A stretch of DNA of 64,000 bases from Pegea sp. RAD2-039 (lineage: Eukaryota; Chordata; Thaliacea; Salpida; Salpidae): assembly GCA_034620365.1 (NCBI GenBank), contig JAQGEQ010000175.1:992001-1056000 (forward strand). Reading direction: 5' to 3'. Positions 14,101 through 23,306 of this stretch are shown piece by piece (position 1 is the first letter of the stretch; every line of letters begins with the position of its first letter). The notes under the pieces are model-generated. The model was not told the origin of the DNA. It saw only the letters and a program-made list of their open reading frames with translations, and did not search any database. Position numbers and translations under genes: made by a program.

Positions 14101-15675
14101 TGTTTGATTTTTCTATACATTTTATTTTAGAAACTAAAACAAATTTATTTTCAAAAGAATTTTTTCCAATTAAATAGTGATAGATACTGTTATTTTAAGA
14201 ATAGTTTAAAAGTTAATATTTTACATATTTGTACATATTTGTTTCATATATTATAATAGTAATAAAATATAATTTAGCTTATAAAAGCGTATTTGATTAA
14301 ATGATTTATGGAGTAGTAATTAAAAACTTGAGAAGGTTTATAGAATGATCATGCAGTAAATAAAGCAAAACTTGAAAATGAAAAATACCAATTTCATTGA
14401 CAAACTTCAAAAAAGTTTGAACAATAAATTAACTGATAGTTTAATTGTTGTGAGCTGTAAGGACAACTAATCAAATTGTTAATTAACTTCTATTAACTTA
14501 TTTGTTTTCAAAACACGTTACTTAAATGACTAAACAAATATTGCATTAAAACATATGAAAAAATGTTATCGCACCAGTAAAAATAAAACACAAACCAAGT
14601 AAAATATAATTTTATATATGAAAAGCTATTGCTCTAAATATAACTTATAATGTTACAGTGAATTCTATAAATAAAATTCTTTAAATAGAATAGGATATTA
14701 TCTATCTTTCTAGAAAGTTTATTTTATAAGTTATGGCAAATGAATATCGTTTATAAAAATATATTCTTTGTAATCTAATTGTAAAAGATGTATACGTCTA
14801 ATGGTAAATTATATGGTCAAAAAACATATTAGAAGCAGATGACAGTCGTGTAGTAGAAAATTCCAGAAAAATGTTTGATGGTATTTATAACATAATTATA
14901 TTAATATTTGATCTCATCTTAGCTCACTCTTTAGCTGGTTTTAAAACATGTTTTAAAACTACGAAAAACGTTTTGTTATTGTTCTACATTTTCAAATGTA
15001 AGTCATAAAAAAACTACCAAAAAATACTTTTGGAAATAATGTCACAACCTTTTTATGGTGTGTTTTAAGAGTCATTCTATATACTTGAAAGTTCTTTTTA
15101 AATTTCCATCCAAATTGGTGACCTAAATATCTTCAAACTTTTTTCAAATTGTTCCCAATGAATCGTCCCAAACTTAAGAATAATCTTACGGTGGCATATG
15201 GCTTTATTTTTTTGAACGACAAAGTATCATTGATAGGAGTTTCCCAACTAATGGGTCATATCTATTGTAGCAACTTTATTCACATCTGGAAAAAAATATT
15301 AAAAAACAATTTCTTTGTTTGGCTAAATATTTTTTCTAGTCCAAATACTCTTGAAGATGAGTAAAAAGGTTAATCAAAGTCAACTTAATCATTTGAAGAT
15401 GAAAAATTGTAAAATTTTTAGAAGTGGTTACAGAGCAAATTTTCCACTTTTATCTACCGACACAAAAAAGCAAAATTATTTTATTGACTGCAGATGAAAA
15501 TATCTGACAACAAAATTTGATTAAAACAAAAGAAATTCCACTAGTAAGTATTCTTTTTTTAAGGAACTTAAATCTGATATAAAATGTAGTTTGATATGAC
15601 ATGTAAAATATCAAATTTATCAAAAACCCTCCTTTCAAAAAGACCACTATAAAAATAAGAATTTTCTGGCTTAAA

Positions 15676-15722
15676 TTCCCACTCGTATACCAGCTGCTCA
15701 ACAAATATCACCTATTCCCACG
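15676..15722 (-). promoter_or_regulatory. Su(H)/CSL and proneural E-box cluster
   Basis: Read on the minus strand, the order is CGTGGGAA (15722-15715), GCAGCTGG (15697-15690) and AGTGGGAA (15683-15676). CGTGGGAA is a textbook high-affinity Su(H)/CSL site, and AGTGGGAA contains the GTGGGAA core. GCAGCTGG fits the proneural A-box GCAGSTGK. Two CSL sites flanking one A-box within 47 bp is the Su(H)-plus-A code of Notch/proneural target enhancers. The target is inferred to be the Id gene 4 kb downstream. Confidence 0.5.
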
Positions 15723-16444
15723 CTTTTAGCATCAATAGAATGCAAAGACTGGAAGATGAAGCAGATGTTGAAGTGATAATCATTTGTTTGTATCACTGGA
15801 AAGACTTTTAAAAACTTTTTGTTTATTTTTTGTTAATAAAAGTTTATTACTAATAAACAATTACTACAAAATAAAAAGAGAAATTACAAAACTTTGAATT
15901 ATTTAGTAAATTATCATTCCAACTTTCGATTAAAACTGTTGAAGTATCTTTGAATTATTTGAGAGCTTTCAGCATCAAATAAAAACAAATTAATCAATCT
16001 AAAACATGATGATAAATACTGAAAAGTATTGTTCGTAGTTTGATACATTCCAATCTTTTCCCATTTTCTATAAAAATTCTTCAAATTTTTTGCTTTAGAC
16101 AACATAAATGAGAAAATCAAACTGGACAGAGAAGAAGAACAAAAATAAAAGATTATAGAAACTAAGAACAACATAATCCAAAAGAACTAATGAAAAAAAT
16201 AGAACAAGATTGATACCACCAATCGATAATCAGATATTATCCACTTTCTACATATTGCCTATAAATTCTACCTTTCCGTCTGAAAAATTAAACTTGAGAA
16301 ACTTTCTCTAATCTCCTTTATTAATTTAATTATAAATAAAAATTCCCTATTTATGTCGTTTGATACTTTTAAATGTATATACTAGATATTTATCAGCTAC
16401 TTCAAAGAATCTCATATAAAACATACAATTGAATAAGTCTGCTG

Positions 16445-16486
16445 CAGCTGGTTAGAACACGTGCAGATGATGATGCATTGCAGCTG
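16445..16486. promoter_or_regulatory. Dense E-box cluster
   Basis: Within 42 bp there are two CAGCTG boxes (16445-16450 and 16481-16486), with CACGTG and CAGATG between them. CACGTG is the preferred site of Hairy/E(spl) and Myc-type bHLH proteins, and CAGATG is a common proneural or Twist site. This is the tightest group of bHLH sites in the window, about 3.2 kb upstream of the Id start. A regulatory role is inferred. Confidence 0.4.
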
Positions 16487-17816
16487 CCAACACAAGTTAC
16501 AATCAGATTTGTTATAAACATCCGATTCTTTTGATTCAGTTAAATGCAATTTAAGTATGAAGAGGATCAATTTTTCTTGAGAACCATAAGTATTTCTGCT
16601 AAGTTAGGTGCTACGCCTGCATTAAAGAAGCGAGTCTTTAGTAAGATCAAGAACAAAAGTCATTAACAAAATAAGTTTGAACTGATGTTGTAAAAGAAAA
16701 TGTTTTTATGAAACTAATCACTCTAATTAACTGAGTTTTATTTATTTTAAGAATCTGTATCTAATTATTTTTAAATTAATTTTTTTATTACTATGTTGTG
16801 ATCTGTTTGAGTCAGCGTCACCGGTTTACTTATCACTTTTATCACACTTTAAAACAAGCAGACGGTTAGGGAGGCAACAAAAATGGCTTTTACTCATTTA
16901 CAAAAAGCTTTTGACTTAGTGTCCCCTTTTCTAATGAAGAGCTTGACCGTTGCCATGAATCACAGCTGGAATCAAGATTAAATTATTGAAGTTTTATGGC
17001 TACAGGTGGCTGAATTTGTTGTTTATTTGATTTAATTTAAGTGAAAAAACCAAACTAAATCTTAATAAGCAGTAAATGAAATTACACTTACGTGTTTGCA
17101 GCTAATAAAAACTAATAATCAGATGTTAATAGAAAGCTTCCTTGCATTTTTTTAAAGTACAATTTCAATCTGGTTAGTTTAAAATCAGGAATAAATTAAT
17201 AAAGCAATTGTTAAAAATAAACCAAACCATAAGACACATTATATAATTTGATAATTGTTTTTATAACAGCTAGTGTTAAAAATCATTCACAATTGACACT
17301 TGATAATTTGCATAAACCAGAAATTTTGCAAATATTACACTGATCATTTTTAATTAAAAAGTATTTATAACGATCATCAAATTTTTGGGATTGTAATTTG
17401 CACAAATTTTTTAGAATAAATATTGTTTTTTATGTAAAATTGTTCGAGTGTTGTTTCGTTCACATTTAAATTAGAGGAAAAAAAACTGAATAAGTTATCC
17501 AGATTTTAAACTGATCTAGCTAATATAAATATCAAGGATCTAATTTTTTTTTCCAGCTGCAAAAGCTTTAATCATAGAAGCGAAGACCTCATCATCTTTT
17601 TGAAGTCTCTACGATCGGAAACACCGACAAAAAAGAAAGAAAAAGAATTTTGTCAAAAACAAAAACCAAAAAACAGCTGTATTCTCGTTGTGGTTTTTCG
17701 CTTTTAAAAGAGGAAAAGGTATGAAAGCCTTTGATAATTTAATCGTATTTATTCAATTCTATAAGAAATTGATAAATATGTTATTATAAATCAAATTAAA
17801 AAATGGTATAAGTAGA

Positions 17817-17838
17817 ATAAATAAATAAATAAATAAAC
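17817..17838. repeat. ATAA microsatellite
   Basis: A run of about five perfect ATAA units sits in AT-rich DNA. It is an ordinary simple repeat with no evident function. Confidence 0.75.
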
Positions 17839-17919
17839 AATTTTTTCTTTTTGCTTATTATATCAGTAAATTTTATCTTAGAGTTGTACTAAAACCATCA
17901 AATTTTATATGAAACTAAC

Positions 17920-17937
17920 CAGGTGTGGTGCCAAGAC
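17920..17937 (+). promoter_or_regulatory. Degenerate CAGGTG/GGTGCC module
   Basis: CAGGTG (17920-17925) is followed after 1 bp by GGTGCC (17927-17932) and then AGAC (17934-17937), the reverse of GTCT. The order of half-sites matches the good modules, but the spacing and the GC half do not. It may be a decayed or low-affinity version, or chance. Confidence 0.2.
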
Positions 17938-18461
17938 CAGTCCATATTCAAAGATTCCTCTGTTGGTAAAAAATAGCACTAGACCCTTTAATACAATAAC
18001 TCAAGTAAGATGCTATCGAATCTATAAATACTTTTATTATTTTACAATAATAAGAATTCGTTTCATAAATTTATACTGAATATTTTTGTTTGGAGTTACT
18101 TTCATTATTTTATCTTTAAAGATAGAAAAACAAGAAGTATTTTCAGGAAAAATTTTCTCCATATTTAGTTATTAAAACAAATAAAGATTTTGCTACGTAT
18201 AGCTAGTAAAAGATTCTAATAGAAATAATATAAGATAATTTCAAAAACTTCTTTAAATACTTATTGAAATCTTCAAAAGCTTTTTTTTGCAATCAAATTG
18301 TAAAGAGGAAAAATGATGGTTGATTACTTTCATAAAGAATATCTGAGTTGTGAGAAACTTATTTTATTGCTATATTCGTGCTAGAAAAAGTAAATAATAG
18401 AGAAACACAATTATGTCAGAGTAATGAAAATGTTGAAAAAAAAACTTTGAATATTTACTCG

Positions 18462-18489
18462 CAGGTGAATCAAGGGCGCCACAAAGTCT
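18462..18489 (+). promoter_or_regulatory. E-box plus BMP response element, 1.2 kb upstream
   Basis: The site reads CAGGTG (18462-18467), 7 bp, GGCGCC (18475-18480), 5 bp, GTCT (18486-18489). The run GGCGCCA-N4-GTCT agrees with both the vertebrate Id BMP element and the Drosophila Mad/Medea element. It lies 1.18 kb upstream of the Id ATG and about 0.8 kb from the promoter-proximal pair. A TGTGAGAA CSL-type site lies 106 bp upstream of it. Confidence 0.6.
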
Positions 18490-19243
18490 AGCAGTTTGTT
18501 GTAAAACTCTTTTTTTTCTATGAATTTTAACTTGGGAGTGTTACTACAAAAAAGTTCAGCAAAAAAGAGATTACAATTGAGTGACTTGAATGCAAAATTC
18601 ATTCTATCAAAAACGTCTCCCATAAATACTTGACATTTAAGATTACTATGCTACTTTCTTTCTGCTTGCATCACATAATAAATGCTGTGTTGTATGATAT
18701 GAATGCCAGAAGAAAGATGGAACCAGATGTTTTTTCAGCTTTGAATTTCATTTTATCTTTAGCAACTCCTACCACTTAAGATTTAAATACAAAGACTCTT
18801 TCTGTCGTTTAAATTTCAGTTTTGGTTAACTGTTTTTTGTTAGGGTTTAAAAACATAAAAATTAGATTGTGCAAAACATATAAAGGTATAAAAACAACTC
18901 AAATATTGTACACAGCTGCAAAAGTTTTATATTAGCGTTTGGTGGAACCATTATAAGCAAATAGATTAATCACACACTATAAAAACTGTTCGTGTTTTAT
19001 TTCACTGCAAAGACAAACTTTACAATTATCATCAATTCAACTGTCAGCATATTTTGATAATTTTTAGCAACTTTAATAAAACCGATAATGATTATAAGAC
19101 TCAGAACCCCAATCATGAGTTTATTTCCCAAAGTAATTCTTCGATTGAGATAATAACAGAAGAAGGATTACTCAATTCAAGCAGCTCAAACTTTTAAACC
19201 AATCATAGAACGCTGATAAAAGTGAAAAGGCGATAAATGTTGG

Positions 19244-19460
19244 AGGTGGCGTCTGGTCTCCAAACCCCGGACAGTTCTCACAGTACACTGTGGTTCTTCC
19301 AGGTGTACTGGCGCCAGCAAGTCTGCTGTTATAGTTGTGTGCGAATAGCGCGCGCTGATGAACAACCACTTCTCTGTTCTGTTCACTATTGGCACATCCA
19401 GGTGCGTTGGCGACTAGAAGTCGCGCATTCAGCCTTCTGTAGAGAATTTCGTTTGCACGT
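19244..19460 (+). promoter_or_regulatory. Id promoter-proximal BMP-response cluster
   Basis: This GC-rich island contains two aligned modules 99 bp apart. The first is CAGGTG (19300-19305), 4 bp, GGCGCC (19310-19315), 5 bp, GTCTG (19321-19325). The second is CAGGTG (19399-19404), 4 bp, GGCGAC (19409-19414), 5 bp, GTCG (19420-19423). A third, looser copy at 19244-19259 reads AGGTG, GGCGTC, 2 bp, GTCT. A TTCTCACA CSL-type site lies at 19275-19282 and a GCACGTGC E-box at 19454-19461. The block ends about 90 bp before the TATA-like element. It fits a direct BMP-SMAD promoter module of an Id gene, as in vertebrate Id1-Id3. Confidence 0.7.
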
Positions 19461-19550
19461 GCAGAAAATAAAATAAAAACAAAAGAAAGACCGCTAAAAG
19501 GAGAGAGCTGAAAAGAAAAAAAGTTTGATGAAAAAAAGATAAAAAATTGC

Positions 19551-19560
19551 TATTTAAAGG
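19551..19560 (+). promoter_or_regulatory. TATA-like element of the Id gene
   Basis: TATTTAAAGG lies 118 bp before the Id ATG, immediately downstream of the BMP-site island. It predicts a transcription start near 19575-19585 and a 5' UTR of roughly 90 bases. It is a good but not perfect TATA match; no transcript data were available. Confidence 0.45.
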
Positions 19561-19668
19561 AAAGCTTTTTCAGACCGGCTTATTGCTAAGTTTATACTTG
19601 CTTACTGTTTTTTTGTTTTTTGTATTTTTTCTTGCTTTTATTTAGTACATTTCTGATTTTCAATCAAC

Positions 19669-19962
19669 ATGGTGAAAAACGTTAAATCAATTGAAGTCTC
19701 TTCTGATGCTAGATGTTCCTTACTGGAAAATCAAAATGAGCAAGAAGATATAAATTTACAAAAATGTTTAGAAACATTACGTCAAATGCTTCCTTATAAC
19801 CATGAACAAGATGGAAAAGACAATTTAGAAACATTGGAAGTGATGCAAGAAACAATCGATTACATCAAGCATTTAATTGATATTCTTAAAAATGATGAAG
19901 AAAGCTTTGATCTTAGTCAACTGCTAAAATCACCTCATATATCAAGCCTAGTTTCAGCATAA
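19669..19962 (+). CDS. Id-type helix-loop-helix protein (inhibitor of DNA binding)
   Basis: This gene encodes a 97-residue protein with a helix-loop-helix at about residues 26-74: helix 1 around CLETLRQMLPY, helix 2 around VMQETIDYIKHL, which holds the DYI..L signature of Id/Emc proteins. The residues before helix 1 (ENQNEQED) are acidic rather than basic, so it should dimerise with E-protein-type bHLH factors in the nucleus and block their DNA binding. The family is known for this dominant-negative role and for being switched on directly by BMP signalling. The ATG is the first after a TATA-like element and gives the whole HLH. The coding part has no intron. Sites for SMAD and CSL lie just upstream. 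It is shorter and more divergent than vertebrate Ids, so orthology to one Id paralogue is not claimed. Confidence 0.85.
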   Translation: MVKNVKSIEVSSDARCSLLENQNEQEDINLQKCLETLRQMLPYNHEQDGKDNLETLEVMQETIDYIKHLIDILKNDEESFDLSQLLKSPHISSLVSA

Positions 19963-19979
19963 GAGCTTATTTTGAGCTG

Positions 19980-20089
19980 GTAAGTTGATTTGTGTTTAGT
20001 ACTTTCTCATCACTGGTTGTTTAAAAAGTATTAAATCAATAACTAGCCAAGTTTCTAGTTTTCATTTGTCTTTTTGTTTGATTTATAGA
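19980..20089 (+). other. Probable 3' UTR intron of the Id gene
   Basis: A good donor (GG|gtaagttg, 18 bases after the stop) and an acceptor (ttgatttatag) bound about 110 bases in the 3' UTR. Vertebrate Id genes also carry introns just after the HLH, near the C-terminus or 3' UTR, so the position is in keeping with the family. Splicing is inferred from signals alone. Confidence 0.5.
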
Positions 20090-20388
20090 CTTACAACAGT
20101 TAATTGATCTACCACCTGGGTTTCGAAGATGAAATCAAATGATACACCAGATTCAGTTGCTCTTCAAGAGAAGGCTTTAAATTATGGGAAGAAATGCTGA
20201 TTGACAACACATTGCATAATCTGTTTAAATACTTTTGAAATTATGCTTTTGTATAAGCGTTTTTTATTCGTTTTATATATACAAATATATATATAGAATA
20301 TTATAAATACTGTATATACATATATATGTGTATAAGCAATATCTTTCCATTTTATTGATTTTATCGCATGAAGATAACTTACAGCTTT

Positions 20389-20394
20389 AATAAA
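20389..20394 (+). terminator. Poly(A) signal of the Id gene
   Basis: An AATAAA lies about 430 bases after the Id stop codon, past a TATA/ATAT-rich part of the 3' UTR (20273-20335). It is the first canonical hexamer after the inferred 3' UTR exon. Confidence 0.5.
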
Positions 20395-21280
20395 ACATCT
20401 TAACTGTTCAAACTTAATGTAGATTATTATGTTTTTTGAAGAAAACAGATTGATTTAAATAAAGTATTTTGAGTTCATTAAATGTTTACAAAATCGGTTA
20501 ATGACAACCAATTGAGCAGCTGTGATAACAACAACCTCAATTAGTGACTAACAAAACATTCACAAATATTTTTTGAGTATTTAGTCATGAAAATTTAACA
20601 GCAAACTTTAATAAGTACTGGATCATGGAAAAGGCTTAGGAGTAAATTTGTTTAAGTTTTATTACTTTTAGATTAAATGGATATTTTTCAATTTTATTTC
20701 CTACTATTATCTTTTTTTATTAAATTAAATTATTCCATAACAATTCATATTTTCTATATGATGAGAAAAATGAAATAATATTGAAAATAAATAATACAGA
20801 AAACCATAAATTTTTACAATAAATTTATCAAAAATTGCTTTTAAAAATTATTAACTGAGATATTTTAAATAATAATAAAGTATAATTCATGATAGCCCAT
20901 TTAAAAGCCAAGAGTATTTTAGTTTCTATCGGAAATTTTGCATTTATTATCAAATTTGCAGCTCAGAAAAGTTTTTACATAAGACATAGTACAAGGATAT
21001 GTTGTTTAATGGAAAAATTCCTTCAAATCTCTTCTTCTATCAAATAAAAAAGTTTCCAAAACTGTAATTTGATTGAAGTTTTCCGATAGTTTCAAGTTTA
21101 TGCTTAAAAGTGTTAAAATAGAAAGACAAATTGATAAAAATAAATGAAAAGAAATCCTTGTTAGACAGTTACATTGTGATAAACTTTCTTTTATTTGGAC
21201 ATTTGTAGATAAACTAAAAAAGATACTATACTCATTAACCAAATCGAAATGAAGTTTTCTTTGCGGCACCAAAGCGTTGT

Positions 21281-21307
21281 AGACATCTAGGCGCCTACGC
21301 ACACCTG
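21281..21307 (-). promoter_or_regulatory. E-box plus BMP response element, downstream, inverted
   Basis: On the minus strand this reads CAGGTG (21307-21302), 6 bp, GGCGCC (21295-21290), 5 bp, GTCT (21284-21281). It has the same order and spacing rule as the upstream modules but points the other way, 1.3 kb past the Id stop codon. A CAGCTG lies 0.1 kb further on. A downstream BMP enhancer of the Id gene is inferred. Confidence 0.6.
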
Positions 21308-23129
21308 CTCATCATTTAACTTACCTACACAAAAGTTTAAAAAAATGAAAAGAAGAATAAATGAGAAAAAAAATGACGCGGTATTCTCTTCATGTTCGTA
21401 GAGCTGTTCGCAGCTGAACATAGAATCTAAATACAAAATGAAAGTTGATTTAGTTGTCTTTTGATAGCAATTCTTGGAGCTGAAAAACAACAGCTAACTT
21501 TACGTCACTGGTTGTCTTGAAGACTATAAGATATCTCATTTGTGTTTGTAGTACCTTTCTTTAAGTTTTTTTCTATTTTTTTGGCCACGGTTTTACTTGC
21601 TCACTACTTCTGTATATCGTTTGATATCAAAATTTAATCTGATATCTCGAAGAAAATCTGCATATCTGTGGTACTTCTTAAAGTTTGTTCAACTTTTTAT
21701 CATTATCCATTTTTACAAACGTTACAAAAAAAAACATGACTTTTCAAGAGTTTTTTTTTATTTAACCAGATTTAACTAGCAAAGTAAATTTGCTTTTTCT
21801 GCTTAAAATTTTATTTGGAACTAGTTTAGTTTTTATATAATTAAAACAAAAGTTTATACATCAATTTGTTGAGCTTTTAAATAAAATAATAATCGAACAA
21901 CTTTACATATTAAGGTATTTGCAATAAACATGAACTATGCTTGTATATAAAGTACTGAAATCAGACTTGGCATAAAAGTCTTGTATTTGGTCACTAAGAG
22001 TGTTTAAGATTTTTCCATATTAAGTTCTACCTGTAAAAAATCAAAAAATTGTTATATTATTGGAACATTTCACATGAATGTTCGACTTTTTATAATAAGA
22101 TTACTTTCGTCAACTAAAGCTATCAGAGCTACAGCAGTATCTAACGGATGTTCATACGAAAAAGTTTAATAAGATATCTGCTTCATTTTTTTAATGTTGA
22201 TCGTCGTTGGTTATTTGAATTTTTAGAAACTTAAATTTTATTTACAGAGCTTGAAGCACTTAAGTTAAAGATGATGATTACTGTAAAATAATAAATAAAC
22301 AAAATAGATATTAAGCTAAACAGCTAAATTTTAATGAGACTTTGTGTTTTAAAACAAAATTGGGTTTTCTATGATTTTTTTTAAGCTTAGAGGTTCTTTT
22401 GAAATAAGTATTTGCTAACTGAATTTTAAATAAAAATACTTACCAAAGATTTTGGTCAATAAAATGTTGTTTAAATAAAAAAAATTTCAAACAAATCCAA
22501 TTTCTAGCAGCTGAGTAAATTAACATTTCTTTCTAGTACCTTATTTGTTTACTTTTATTTTAAATAATTACTCACTAATTAAATCGTGTGAGACTAGTTG
22601 GGAGTATTTCAATCTTTCATTCAGCATTTTTGGTTAAGGGCAAACAAAAATATTCATACTCGGAATAAAATTTTGTTTTATTTACAAAGCTTGTCACTTT
22701 TTATTTGAATTATGTCACAGAAAGTAAACTAAAAAATATAAAACATAAAATCAGACTCATTTTCAAAATAACATTTTTCCAAACTTTTAAAGAATTAAAT
22801 ATAAACTTTTATATGTTAATAGTAATTATAAATTATATACAAAAATTTAGATCTACTTTCTAGTAGCCAAACTCCCAAAAAATTGTTTGATTCTCAAAAA
22901 TTTCATGTCTTATAAGTTGTAAATCGTGCAAAAGTACATAAATCAATGTTTCAAAAATCTTTTTTTTTTAAGTTTTTTAGAAAACTGCCTACTTCACTAA
23001 AAATGCTAATTTTTATTTTAAGTATTTTTAAACGTCATCAAAATAATTGTACTTAAACTATAGATCGATAACAGATTCTACCAGTCAATCTCAGATACTT
23101 TAAAGTAATTTTACTTGCCCCAAGAGAAT

Positions 23130-23306
23130 CGTGGGAAGATACGAAGTTAGTATTCGCAGCATCCATATATATTGGTCGATTAACAGCTAACTTACATCAT
23201 TGCAGGTGTCCATGGTAGTTAAATTCACACAATGTTAGATGAATTTCAATCAAAATCCCACGCTAAGTTAGATTAAATTAATTCATTTACTTTTCAAATT
23301 CTCACG
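23130..23306. promoter_or_regulatory. Su(H)/CSL and proneural E-box cluster
   Basis: CGTGGGAA (23130-23137), GCAGGTGT (23202-23209) and the inverted CSL site TTCTCACG (23299-23306) occur in this order over 177 bp. The first and last match the Su(H) consensus YGTGRGAA, and the middle one matches the proneural A-box GCAGSTGK. Local GC is higher than in the flanks. A Notch/proneural-responsive enhancer is inferred, with either Id-type gene as the likely target. Confidence 0.4.

Larger units (their letters stand above)
11146..18460. other. Gene-free stretch upstream of the Id gene
   Basis: No supported coding sequence is seen. The stretch is AT-rich with long A/T runs. Exceptions are a CSL/E-box cluster at 15676-15722, an E-box cluster at 16445-16486, CAGCTG sites at 16963, 17554 and 17674, a degenerate BMP-like module at 17920-17937, a short ATAA microsatellite at 17817-17838 and a TGTGAGAA CSL-type site at 18349-18356. 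Confidence 0.55.

Noticed and set aside
19172-19476. Overlapping open frames on both strands upstream of the Id gene
   Set aside because: They result from the GC-rich promoter island, where stops are rarer. The conserved unit there is the site spacing, not a reading frame.
20273-20335. TATA/ATAT-rich run as a promoter
   Set aside because: It sits in the inferred 3' UTR of the Id gene before its poly(A) signal and reads as low-complexity UTR sequence.
21006-21490. Two minus-strand frames of 98 and 67 codons downstream of the Id gene
   Set aside because: Compositional noise (Phe/Leu/Ser-rich). They overlap the inverted BMP module and show no domain.
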